The position numbers were made by a program, and so were the translations under genes. A stretch of 39,347 nt of DNA from Pilaira anomala (lineage: Eukaryota; Mucoromycota; Mucoromycetes; Mucorales; Mucoraceae). Positions 1 through 10,562 of the stretch are shown here, in pieces. Below the pieces are notes generated by a model. The model had not been told where the DNA came from. It saw only the letters and a program-made list of their open reading frames with translations, and made no database searches. Each line of letters starts with the position of its first letter. Position 1 is the first letter of the stretch. Where the stretch lies: positions 1 through 39,347 of the forward strand of contig JAIXMQ010000131.1 in assembly GCA_025716855.1 (NCBI GenBank), given 5' to 3'.

Positions 1-1
1 G

Positions 2-589
2 GAAATACAAGAACAGTATGAAGCTCGTGCTACAGCAAGACGGGAAAGAGATCTAAGAAGATACCGTGCTAGAGCAAATGCACGTCAGTATGCTAGTCGC
101 ACAGATTATGAGAGATCTATGCGTGGTAGAGACTATGAGCGTGGTCTCAATACCGGTGAGTCTTCATCATCAGAAGAAGAGGAAACGAATGGTGATGATA
201 CAGATTTTTCTTTTTCTGACAGTGACGATGATTACGAAGGATTATCAACCGAGCTTACTAGCAACTTTGTTATTAATGCTGTTTCTGGTTCTTCGTCTCC
301 TTTAACATCATTAAATAGATCGCCTTCTCCTCTCCCTAGATTATCAACCGGCTCTCCTTCTTCTTCTTCTCCTCTTTCTCCTTTTAGAGTACCAACAAGT
401 TCTCCTTCTTCTTCTCCTCCTCCTACTGATTCTATAAGTTTCATTCCTTTAGCTGGTAGTAGCTCAAGTTCTACAGTCATTGGTGAGTCAAGTAGACCTC
501 GTGGTCGATCTCAAGGTAGGAGAGGAAGACCTAAGACTTGTGGTCGTAAGCGTGGAGTGAACACTACTTTTAGAACAAATCGTAGATAG
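2..589 (+). CDS. 3' end of an unrecognised Arg-rich, acidic, Ser/Pro-rich protein
   Basis: The reading frame is open from the window edge to a TAG at 587-589, so the 5' end lies outside. The visible 195 residues are modular: an Arg/Ala/Tyr-rich, probably helical stretch (first ~45 residues), an acidic block (SSSSEEEE, then DSDDDYE), a long Ser/Pro-rich low-complexity region, and a basic tail with RPRGRSQGRRGRPKTCGRKR, which resembles AT-hook/nuclear localisation sequence. This layout suggests a nuclear, DNA-associated or transposon-encoded protein, but no domain is recognised. The ATG at 119 is internal; upstream codons stay open. Arg-rich stretches also occur at Helitron protein N-termini, and a Helitron lies 770 bp downstream on the same strand, but stops and AT-rich DNA separate them. 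Confidence 0.5.
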   Translation, partial: EIQEQYEARATARRERDLRRYRARANARQYASRTDYERSMRGRDYERGLNTGESSSSEEEETNGDDTDFSFSDSDDDYEGLSTELTSNFVINAVSGSSSPLTSLNRSPSPLPRLSTGSPSSSSPLSPFRVPTSSPSSSPPPTDSISFIPLAGSSSSSTVIGESSRPRGRSQGRRGRPKTCGRKRGVNTTFRTNRR

Positions 590-1360
590 TTCCACTTCTT
601 TTTCTTTCGAATCGATTACTTTTTTTTGTTAGTTACATACTACTTGTAAACTTTCTTTTTTTTTACTCGCCCTAAATTACTTTATCATCTTATCTATCAA
701 CTTATATTTCTTATCAATTTATATCAATAAAATTTATTGATCACTAAAACAATTGTATTGAATTTTAACAATAGCTTGACTTATTCGATTATTTCAATAC
801 AAAAGGTAGGCGAGCTAATTTAAGCTCATTTATCAAAGAATCCAGTAGCTAAAGTTAAATCAAGTATATAGAGTAATTGAAAAATTAAATTGGCTATTAA
901 TTAATGTTAGTTTTATTTTTTTATCGTTATTTTTCAATGAGATATGATTGATATTGTGATGAGCTCTAAGCATAACGTGCTAAAATTTTAATTTTAGGAT
1001 TAATCGCGGAGTTTTAATTTTATAAATTTAAAATTTACTTTTTTGAAAAGCTGAGCTCAAACTGTATTTCTGGTAAAAATTTGGTATAACCAACTACATT
1101 GTAACCACTACTACTCTTTAGTTACCATATCTTATTGTTTAGCCAAATAAAATAATATTAAATACATTACTATTAGAATGTTTGTTAAATAATTTTTTTT
1201 TGGTATTCTCTGGGTTTTTATATTATTTATTTTAATAGCCCGATGAACTTAGTGGCATCTGTAGTCCTGTTTAGGTAATTTTGAGGTTAATATAGGCTTT
1301 GGGTCATTAATTTCGGGTTTAGGTCACTCGAAAATCCCCAGGTGTTCCTTCCTTTTTTTT
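590..1360. other. AT-rich spacer before the Helitron
   Basis: No convincing coding region, tRNA or repeat is seen. The stretch is AT-rich with T and A runs. It should contain the 5' end of the downstream Helitron or its deletion breakpoint, but no TC-type 5' terminus can be fixed by eye. Confidence 0.4.
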
Positions 1361-4300
1361 ATGATGGATGTCATTGAAAAAAACAACATCTCGGGCGCAA
1401 ATATAGTAGTATCGCATACACGAAATTTAGGAGTACCAAGACAACGTGATTTTATTACAGTCAATCCTGATGGAACAAAAACATATAAAAAAACCGAAAC
1501 TTCAATTGTACCGCCTACTATTCGAACATCATATGCATATCATAGAAAAAATTATTCCAACGTAAAAACTATTTTTAGCAACCTAGGAGAGCCTCAATTG
1601 TTTTTACTTTTACTTGTGAGGATACAGCACGTTATATGAAAAATGCCACAGGTTGCGAACGTCCTTGGGAAGATCCTATTCTTTTCGCTAATCATTTTAG
1701 AAGAAAGTGGAACGAATTCTTTGGAAATATTTATTAAAAAAATGGGCTAGTAAGATTGGTGGTATTAATGATTATTGCTGGGTCATGGAAATTCAGGATA
1801 AAGGTAAATAAAATTAAAAATACAAAACAATTAAAATAATTTAATTAAAACAAACTTTGCAGGATCTCCTCATATACATTGTGTACTCTGGACAGAAAAA
1901 ACACTAAAGCAACTAATTGATATGAAACTCATTTCCTGCAGATTACCTAATTCTTCCGCTGATACTGATTTATATCAACTTGTTAATAGACATCAAATAC
2001 ATCATCATAATCCAATGTAATTAAATTATAATTTTGATGATACTTATTATAAGTATTAAATGTTTGTGAATTGTTAGATATTGTAAAATGACTGAAGGTC
2101 GTCCTTGTCGTTTTGGTTTTCCAAAAGAACCAGCCGATATTACTCAGTTTCAAGGCGAGATTTGTGAATATGAAAGAGGCATTGCTGATGAATACATCAA
2201 CAATTATAATCCATATTTGTTATCACTTTTCAGAGGAAATATGGATATACAATACAACAAAGGTGAAAAAGCGGCGTATTATCTTGCAAAATATATTACA
2301 AAGTTTGATGAAGTTGTTGAAGCTACTTTGAAGAGGAAGAATGTGCGTGGTCATTACAGCCATTCAACCGATATCAGTGCAATGGATCACTTTAAGGCTA
2401 GAACTGTTGGTTCAATTGAAGCTGCTTATCATGTTTGTGGATGGCATCACCATGGCAACAGTAGATCGGTAGAATTTTTGCCAATCAATCTTCCTGGTGA
2501 TGAACGTAGAGCTTTAAAGCGAAACTTTCTTGAATTGAACGATTATGACTCAAATATTTTCATGCTCTCCTTTATTGGTATGTTTTTTTTTGCTTTCAAA
2601 AGTAACTATGTTCACTTCTAATGCTGAATTTTTTTTTTTTTAGAAAAATATGAAAATCGTGATGGTGCTTATCAGTTGACACTCCCCTAATTTGCATGTT
2701 TCTATACTAATAACGTTCCAGGTAGAGATATATCTAAAATCAAAGAAATGATTGAAGTCGGTGAAGATTATCCCACGAGAACTTGCCCATTTTATCGTAA
2801 CAACAGAGAAAGTCTACCTCTTTACGTTGTATCCAGAATTAGAGGCGTCAAATATTACTTCAAACTTAGGTTAAAGAAGCAAGCTTTTTGGAGAACCTAC
2901 CCATATTCAGAAGCTGATGGCGAATCATATTACTACCAATTAATAGTAATTAACTATCCATTGCCTATGAATTGTACTTTTGTGGGTGCTTGTGATAATA
3001 GAACATGGCGTGAATTTTTCCGAGAACTTGTTGATGCTCGAGTGATCATTTTACCGCACTTAAGTAATGTAGATCACATCAATCAAGTTAGCGATGAGGA
3101 ACGTGGCATAGATGTAGCTAAGCAAGAATTAGCTGTGATGTACCGACAAACATTTCCTTCACAAAAAAAGATTTTTCTACAAGTAATTCGAGATCTTAAA
3201 CTTGACTCTACTGTTTTTGTTTCTGGAGCTGCTGGTACTGGTAAATCTTTTCTTTTAAAAATGCTTGAGCGATACTATCGTATCCATGGTTACCACGTTT
3301 TTAAAATGGCTCCTACAGGTGTTGCTGCTCACAATATTAATGGTCAAACAATGCATCGTTTTTTTGGTATCACCAGTGAAGACAATGTTGTAGACATGAA
3401 TCGTTTAAGAGCACATGTCGAGTTATATAAAAAATCCGTTTTTCTTATTGATGAATACAGTATGATCAGTAGAACATTACTTGACAAAATTCATTCTGCT
3501 TTGATTAAAACTACAAGAAGAAGTTCCCCTATGGGTGGAATTCGTACAATTTTTTTTGGTGACTTCGCACAATTGCCTCCAGTGTTAAAAGGCCTTTCTA
3601 TGGAACTACGAAGATCTGAATCTCTTTGGCTCTCACCAATTTATAAACATTCTAACCGTTATACTTTGGTTGAGTATATAAGACAAAGAGACGAAGGCTT
3701 CCTTGAAATCCTTGAGATGGTTAGAACTGGGTTTTTTAATGAAAGGTATCAGCATTCATTGTAAGTAGAACAAGACGCAAGAGTGATCTGCCCCCCAATT
3801 GTCTTCGTCTGTATACTGAAAGAGATCTAGCTGAAAGAGCAAACGAGATCGACCTCACGGCTTTTCCTGGTGAAGTAATTACTATAGAATCATGGGACTA
3901 CTTTAACTGCTCTGAACAGGCTGCCTGGGCTGCTCTCCGTGAAACACGTCTAGTAAGAAAACTTCGGGTAAAAATCGGTATTCCTGTAATGCTTCTTCAA
4001 AACATTGATGTTGATGCCGGTTGGGTTAATGGTACTATTGCTACTATTTTCTTCATTGATGACTTAAACATTGGTCTAAGAAAAACAGTGAATGGAAATA
4101 CTGTAGAACGATGGATTCAAAGAGTCAGCCGTACTGTGTCCAAGACCAGTTATTCCAGAAGACAATTTCCGATCATTCCTGCCTTTGCTGCCACCATCCA
4201 TAAAGCTCAAAGTGCTACAATCGATTGTGTCGCAATTCATCTCGACAACATGAAAGACCATGGCCAACTATATGTAGCTATGTCAAGGGTACGACATAAA

Positions 4301-4414
4301 GAAAACTTATTCTTTTTCGGTGTAGATATGCCGGTCAAAACAAAAAAAAGATTTCGTGTTGATTGGGATGCAAACGAAATTGTTTTAAACAATCTTAAGC
4401 GTGGCAAAATGTAA
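1361..4414 (+). pseudogene. Helitron Rep/helicase (RepHel) pseudogene
   Basis: Rolling-circle transposase-helicase of a Helitron, 5'-truncated and broken. In order: Helitron-like N-terminal domain with GEPQLF near 1590; HUH endonuclease motif HIHCVLW (His codons 1871-1879) directly after an intron at 1804-1862; RPCRFGFPKEP; the catalytic tyrosine motif YLAKY (2280-2294); then a PIF1-type SF1B helicase with Walker A GAAGTGKS (~3225), MAPTGVAAH, Walker B LIDEYS (~3450), GDFAQLPPV (~3560) and the C-terminal GQLYVAMSRVR (~4260). Lesions: 1-nt losses in homopolymers near 1601 and 1730, an in-frame TAA at 2688-2690, and a frameshift near 3750. A second intron runs from about 2577 to 2642. The family normally acts in the nucleus, nicking and unwinding DNA during rolling-circle transposition. 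The catalytic residues survive, so decay looks recent, but the copy cannot make the full protein unless the indels are assembly errors. Confidence 0.9.
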
Positions 4415-4984
4415 ACCAGTCAACATTAATCTTTTATGGTATGCTTTCTATGTTATTTTGCTCCTCATATATGTTATGCCTTTCATCCTATTTGTATATG
4501 CGCATTCCTTTCTATAGTTTATATGCCACTTACTCTCATTTAATTTACTTTTATACGCTATCTTCTTTCTATTATCCCATTTAACATATATTAATAAACC
4601 ACTACATATATCTACCAACATATAACAAAACTTTGGCAGAGAAAATATTGAATTAATAAAAAAAAATTAAATCATTAATAATATTTTATTAGCAAATATA
4701 ATTAGCCAGATAGCCTTTACAGTCGGTAATTTATAGTACGTCATAACAATTGTGTGCCGTGAGCAGCAATATGTCCTAAAAAATTAAGAAATCACAAGTG
4801 CGCCTCGAGCCTCTAGGTTATCTTTAATTATACTTGTTTTCTTGACTTCTGGAGGTTTCGAGATTCTAGCAGCAAATAAATCATGTTCCATTTGATATAA
4901 GGGTACTTGGTTTTCTATGATGGATTTTTTTGATTTTATGGTTGTTAGGCAATTGACCATCTATTTTATCAGCAAATGCCCCAT
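4415..4984. other. AT-rich region downstream of the Helitron
   Basis: No coding region is supported. A Helitron 3' end (short hairpin followed by CTRR) is expected here, but I cannot pick one with confidence. Poly-A and poly-T runs are the only visible features. Confidence 0.35.
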
Positions 4985-6331
4985 CTAGTTTTTTTGGTTA
5001 TTGTTATTATCTTCCTGACAATTATAATTATTTTGAGGTTGATAATTGTTAATATGCCGTTGTTAATTATTTTGATTATTTTGATTATAATTATTTTTTT
5101 CAGAATGACCATGTGGTTGTTGTTGAGGGTAATTATTATAATTTTGATTACGGCGATAATTATTATTATAATTGTTTCGATTAAAATTTTGACTTTGATG
5201 ACCATTTGAATTATTAGTGCGTTGGTTATCTTGATGAGATTGCTGTTGATTATCATGATACGAATTAAAATTTTTGCGATTATTCTTCTGGTAATTATTT
5301 TGATAATTTTGATCAGTGGAATAGTTTTCATTATTATATTGAGGTTTTCAGTTATTTTTATATGGTATGTATGAATTAACTTTCTCATTGTTTACTTCTT
5401 GCACAATGTTCTTGATAAAAGATTTAAAGTTATTATCGGACATCAATGACTTTATAGATGAAGTGTGTGAGACATCATTATTAACTTTCTCAATTGAGCC
5501 ATTACTGGGTATCAACGAATTTAACTCCAAAGCTTCCAACTTTGCAGTTAGGTTAGCGATGGTAGGTGTAGTTATATTCACATACGCCTCAGTAGATGAT
5601 TTATGGTTTTCATTAACTTTGTTATCTGTCACACTTACTATCGTATCATTTCGTGTCCTCTCTGAATTAAATTTTATCCAATTATTACCATTAATATAAC
5701 CACCTGTAGAGATAAAAGGATTATCTACTTGATTGATGTGTCTTGTTGCATGAGCAGACCACCAAGCATTTGAACTTTTCACCCAATCTTTATGAGTTGA
5801 CGCAGACTGTTCTTTACAGAATACAATAATTTGAGGGAGCGATCCAGCACAAAAACGAGAGTAAATTAATTTGTCTTCTTGAATGTCAGCGAGATCTGTA
5901 GCTTCATGGAGGTGTGATAGAAACATTTGAGGGCTTTCGTCATGATTCTGCTTCATTGATTGGAAGGCATACTCATATTCTTCCAGTAAATCTTTAGAAA
6001 GAAAACGTTCTTGTAATAAGGTAATAGCATCATCATAAGTAACTTTGTCGACAGTGAGATTTTTACTTTTCATGTCACCGGAAATGAAAATAGACGCAGC
6101 ACGACGAAGTTGAGCCTTTAGGATAATAACCTTACGGTGATCTTGCGTAATACCATTAACGGCGAAGAAGGATTCCAGTAGAGCACGAAAGTGACGAAAG
6201 TCTTCACCTTCAAATCCATAAAATTCTACAATTCTTTGCTTATAGTTAAGAAATCAGCGAGGGTTAAACTCAGGAGAGTCAGGTACTTGGGCCAACACAG
6301 CGGGGTTTTGAGTAAGGTCTTGAGGGGACAT
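4985..6331 (-). pseudogene. Retrotransposon Gag with Asn/Gln-rich tail, broken by two TGA codons
   Basis: Gag-type structural protein of an LTR retrotransposon. From the ATG at 6329-6331 one frame runs to TAG at 4985-4987 (about 448 codons), interrupted only by TGA at 6254-6256 and at 5348-5350. The N-terminal half has the helical retrotransposon-gag character (IVEFYGFEGEDFRHF, AAS near an ISGDMK segment, DESPQMFLSHLHEATDLADI). The last ~120 residues are almost entirely Asn, Gln, Tyr and Arg. No CCHC zinc knuckle is seen, so the tail may bind RNA instead. It sits on the same strand as the pol remnant at 9.1-11.9 kb but downstream of it, which is the wrong order for one element, so it is probably a separate or tandem copy. 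Both stops could derive from CGA or TGG by single transitions. Confidence in Gag is good; the exact family is not assigned. Confidence 0.75.
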
Positions 6332-6422
6332 TTTGAGGTAAAAAAAAAAATTCCTTTTTTTTTTCTATATGAAAGAAGTGTTTGAAAGGATGATGTAAAA
6401 GATGAAATAGATTGTAATGCTT

Positions 6423-6440
6423 CCCTGTTAGTGAACACCA
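6423..6440 (-). other. Candidate primer-binding site upstream of gag
   Basis: On the minus strand the sequence after the putative LTR end reads TGGTGTTCACTAACAGGG, beginning with the TGG that pairs with a tRNA 3' CCA. The 2-nt gap from the LTR-like end and the position between LTR and gag fit a PBS. The partner tRNA is not identified. Confidence 0.3.
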
Positions 6441-6442
6441 GG

Positions 6443-7285
6443 TGTTACAAATGAAAATGTTCGTAAAGAGGATAAAGTAGAGTAAAGAAAAAAATAAGAA
6501 GTATTTTTTTATAAGAAGTTCAGCTAAAATGTGAGCACCAGGTTTTAAGTTTTCCAACTATGAAGTAAAATTATATAAAACATATAATTTAAAAGGATAA
6601 AATTAAAAGAATAAAGATTTACGATGGATTAAATTATAGGTTTAACCAAGGGATCTTAAGTAGAATTGTAATATAAAGAGAGATTTATAAGGTAAAAGTA
6701 AGATAAGCTTTATTTTAATGTCTAATTTTATGTGGTATTTATATCTAAATGTTTTGTGAAGTATTTCTATTTGTTTAGCCAGATTCGCTTTAGTTATTGG
6801 TAAAGAATCTGGTCTTTTCCGGATATGAATTATGAGTTCTATAATATTATCCGTTATAATGGTGTTCAGATAGAATAAAAGTAATAAAATAAGGTAATTA
6901 TTCCTTACGGATAAAATTAATAATGAGTAATTAGTAATATGAAATAAAATAAACGGTTAAACGAAATAAGGTGAATGGATTTGAGTAAGAATAATAAATG
7001 AAATTGAAAAAGGGTAAATAAATAGATAATTGATATTTAAAATAAAGTTTGACATATGGACAAATTATACTAGTAATAATATCGTATTACAAAGAAATGG
7101 GGAAAAGGGTAAATAATTAATTAACGTGACCAACGTTTTTGGATGAAATGAATTGAGAGTGAAATATCACCTCTAAAATAAAAGTAATTTAATTGGCTCG
7201 TAAGTTCGAAATAAGTGGCTCGTAACATTATTTTTTTTATCATTACTCTACTTTATCCTCTTTACAAACATCTTCATTTGTAACA
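6443..7285 (-). repeat. 843-bp block with 43-bp inverted ends; candidate LTR or TIR element
   Basis: The arms 6443-6485 and 7243-7285 are inverted copies differing at 2 of 43 positions. Read on the minus strand the block starts TGTTACAAATGAA and ends TTCATTTGTAACA, so it has TG...CA ends like an LTR. It stops 2 nt before a TGG-starting candidate primer-binding site and about 110 nt before the gag ATG. Inverted ends this long are unusual for an LTR and would also fit a TIR transposon; no target duplication was found to settle it. Confidence 0.4.
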
Positions 7286-7797
7286 TTATGTAACGTTTGG
7301 AGCTATATAAAGTGGTAAAGAAAATAGAGAAAAAGAGTTCAAGTAGGTATAAAAATAAAAGATTGATTTTATACTGCGAGCGAGCACCACGTTATTATTA
7401 TTATATTTTGGTATAAAATACAAAATTAGGCAACGAACCGAGAGTATAAAAAAAATGGGAGAAGATAAAATAAAGTTAAATAAAAGAATAGATACAATGA
7501 GCTTTACGTATAAGTAATTCAAAGGATCAATTAAAGTATAAAGTTTAAAAAAAGATATTGTTTTTTGTGAAAATATATAAGGCAAGTTATTAAGCAGTTG
7601 AAAGATAATTGTTTATTTACTGAAGAATCTGATGTCTTTTATAGACATTCAGTTCCCTTGTAATATAAATATAGATAATAAAAGTGAAATAAAAAAAGGG
7701 TACTTGAGTATATGATGATACATTTAGTGTCGTACCACTGTACGAAGTAAAAAGATAATAAACTAAATTGTTAGCTTTGTAAAACATTGGGAAGAAA
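7286..7797. other. AT-rich spacer between the inverted-end block and the MITE
   Basis: No gene or repeat is supported in this stretch; long A-rich segments dominate on the plus strand. If the block at 6443-7285 were a 3' LTR, a minus-strand purine tract would be expected just above 7285; none is obvious. Confidence 0.35.
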
Positions 7798-7799
7798 TA

Positions 7800-8396
7800 C
7801 AGTGCATCTATTCTTAAATCGTATTTTTTTAAGAAACGGACATTCACAGTTTTTGGGTTTAAACTCAGTTTTTATGTAAAAAAGTCACTCATTTAGAAAT
7901 TTTCATATCTTTGATAGTTTAAAGCAATAAAACACATTTAAATATTTTGTATAAACTCAAATAATGTGAGTAAATTATTTTTTATTGAATCAAAAGAAGT
8001 TAATCATGTGATTTAAGGATTGGAGAACTTCTTCAATCCCAATTTTGTCGATGTCTATTTTTGAAGCCTCTTCCTATAACAGCTTAAAAATTGGTGTAAC
8101 CACAAACTGTAATGTTATTGACTGTTACTGCTGTTATATGATTTTTGGGTGGCAAAATAGACGGACATTTTCGAGCCAACCCTGCTATTAAGACGATATT
8201 TTATCGACTTATTTGAAATTTTTTTCTATCAAAATTAAATTAAATTTCTGTTTTTATACATCTCTTTAACAGGTTTAATTTAAAAGGTCTATGTTTATTC
8301 TAAATGATTAAGTTACTTTTTTCGGTAGTAAATTTACAATTTTATAAAAAAAAGTCGCTAGGGCTAAAAATTTTCGATTTAAGAATAGATGCACTG
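7800..8396. mobile_element. Tc1/mariner-type MITE (597 bp) with TA duplication
   Basis: The element is bounded by terminal inverted repeats CAGTGCATCTATTCTTAAAT at the left and its complement at the right, with TA dinucleotides outside both ends (7798-7799 and 8397-8398), the signature of Tc1/mariner insertion. It has no coding capacity, so it is non-autonomous. The left-end sequence recurs, inverted, at 24062-24164 and the right-end sequence at 35318 onward, so it is a multicopy family. The transposase fragment at 23670-23980, which lies inside the same terminus type, is the best candidate source. Confidence 0.75.
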
Positions 8397-8670
8397 TAAA
8401 AAAATAAAATAAAGTTATGTGCAAAAAATAATGGGGGACGAGTTGATAGAAGTTCAACAAAGAAAAATAAAAAAGATGATAGAGACATGCTGTAACTGGA
8501 CCTGTCAGAATAATAGGACTCCGGAAGTTGAAGCTATAATTTAGAAGTTTGCAGGTGGTAGAAAAATCGGTATGTAACATGTTATCGGTGGTTGGTAAGA
8601 TTCGACCCGAATGTTTAAAACTTATATGATACATATTTCTTTCGAAAAGTATATGCGTCTTCCTTTGATC

Positions 8671-8931
8671 CTAATAATTCAATAAATCTTGTAGTTCTTC
8701 AGCTTTATAAATTTGATGGGTAGTGGCACAATGTCGCATCCAAGCCATTCTTTGATAGATGAAAGGTAATAGATTTTTTTACGAAATGATGTCTTTCTTG
8801 TCTTGTAGGTTTTTAATTTGCTGATTGACTTGTTTAAATTGTTGATAATGATAAATAATTGCCTTGGAATTGTCGGCATATTGTTCTTCTTCCTTTTTAG
8901 CACTTCCTTTGATAACCAGACCTTTTCCAGG
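8671..8931 (-). pseudogene. Possible post-integrase ORF remnant
   Basis: A minus-strand frame ending at TAG 8671-8673 reads like natural hydrophilic protein (KGSAKKEEEQYADNS, then a Gln/Lys-rich coiled-coil-like stretch, then MAWMRHCATTHQIYKAEEL). It is interrupted by one TAA at 8779-8781 and begins after a TAA at 8932-8934. It lies downstream of the integrase C-terminus on the same strand and may be the tail of that retrotransposon's pol or an extra 3' ORF. The overlapping frame at 8679-8972 is more hydrophobic and less protein-like. No family is recognised. Confidence 0.3.
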
Positions 8932-9131
8932 TTAAGTACGTGAATGGACAGTATACTTTCTGGCAAGTTCAATTCTTTTATTAGTATTGAGGCGTGTAAT
9001 TTAGTGTTGAATAGTTACAATTTTTTTTTTTCGGAATGGCAAGAGGACGAGAAAAAAAAATTTTAAGAATGAAAAAAATTCTTTTTATTTATAATAGTTT
9101 GAGTTAGTTGGAAATGGCGGTTTTTATAAAA

Positions 9132-10450
9132 TCAAGATTTAGTCGCGATGCTGAGTAAGTTTGCTTTTTGTTCCCAGTTTACATGAGGTTCTGTAAAAGA
9201 TTTAAGTCGGTTACCATGAACTAATTTGAGTCTTGTATCATCCGTATTTGAGATGTTCTTGATAAAGTAAGAACCCTTTCTTAGTTTTTCATGTATGGCG
9301 AAATTGTCCTCATACCATCGTATCATGATTTTTCCAGACCAAGATGTAGAAATGTTATCACGGTAGAGTTTGACGATATCGCCTATTTGGAAACTTGGTT
9401 TTAATTCTTTTTTAGTTTTCATCATCTTTTCTTCAATGCGCTTCCTTTGTACGTCTTAAGATTTCTTGATTTTTAGGAGTGTTTTTTCTCTTATTTTCTC
9501 CAAACGATGAATTTGGATGGAGGTACGGATTAATAGTTGCAGCTCAAAACTTGGTTCTTTTACATTCAGAGGTTGGATGCTGTTGTCAAAGTATGTTGTG
9601 GGTTCATACCCATATAAAAGGTAAAAGGGTGACTGTTTAGTCGTGTCTTGTTTAAATGATAGATAAGCAAAAGCCGTGGCAGGAAGGTAATCAACCCGAT
9701 TGTTCCTTTCACTGATACTTCTTTTCTTCATGATTGCGTCAATCGTACGATTTACTCTTTCGACTAGTCCATTGGCCTGGCTATGATAGGGTGATATGGT
9801 ATTGTGTCTAATACCAAAAGTACTACATACCGTGGCTACCAGATTAGCGATGAAAGGCTTCCTGTTGTCAGTTATAATAATGCGAGGTGCATTATTACGG
9901 GTGATTATTTCTTCGTATATAAAACTAGAAATTTCCGAAGATGTTTGATTTCGAATGGCCCTTACTTCAATATACTTTGTCAAGTAATTAATCGCAACAA
10001 TGATATATCTATGCCCAGTTTGTGCAGGTACTACGTGCTTAATGTCTATCCCAACTTGAGCGAAGGGTACTACAGGGTAAACCTTCTCGTTCAGATACTT
10101 GGTTCCGTGTTCTGGACACCGGGGCAATCTTGAATGAATCTATGCATGTCCTTATTCATATTATCCCAGAAATACTTTCGATGGATACGATTGAAGGTAT
10201 TTGCAAATGCTAGATATCTTCCAAGTGGGTGATAATGAAATTGTATAAAAGCCTCTTTTGCTTGTTCGTCATTGAGTACCTTTTTAAAACAATACATATC
10301 AAATGGTTGGAGATAAAAAAGTTGTTCATTGAATAGAGTAAATTTATGGATATGAGTCGTAATATACTTTCGATCTTTATCGTTGATATTTCCAGGGAAC
10401 GTTGAAGTCTTTAAATAGAGGACAATGGAATCAATTTTTGATTGATCCAT
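9132..10450 (-). pseudogene. Ty3/gypsy integrase remnant
   Basis: Inserts retrotransposon cDNA. The zinc-binding region is in 10091-10450 (HYHPLGRYLAFANTFNRIH, then DCP), continuing after a frameshift near 10125 as RCPEHG, which restores the CxxC. The core at 9456-10127 shows the DDE residues: GIDIKH, IIITDN and NGLVERVNRTI. The usual TDNG is TDNR here. The C-terminal module at 9132-9425, reached after another frameshift near 9440, resembles a GPY/F-type integrase tail (FQIGDIVKLYRDN, RLKLVHGNRLK). No chromodomain is evident. Confidence 0.85.
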
Positions 10451-10562
10451 ATTTGATACAGAACACAGTTATAATAGCAATATTTACGGTCGGAATCGAT
10501 AATAATTTATTGCAAAGAAAAAATAAAATATAATAATATGAAAATAATAAAAATATAAAACT

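Noticed and set aside
4969..5388. Isoleucine/lysine-rich ORF on the minus strand
   Set aside because: It is the shifted frame of the Asn/Gln-rich Gag tail; AAT/ATT-rich codons read out of frame give long Ile runs.
7286..7847. Hydrophobic minus-strand ORFs
   Set aside because: They come from A-rich plus-strand DNA read as Phe/Tyr/Ile codons, with no start context or conserved motif.
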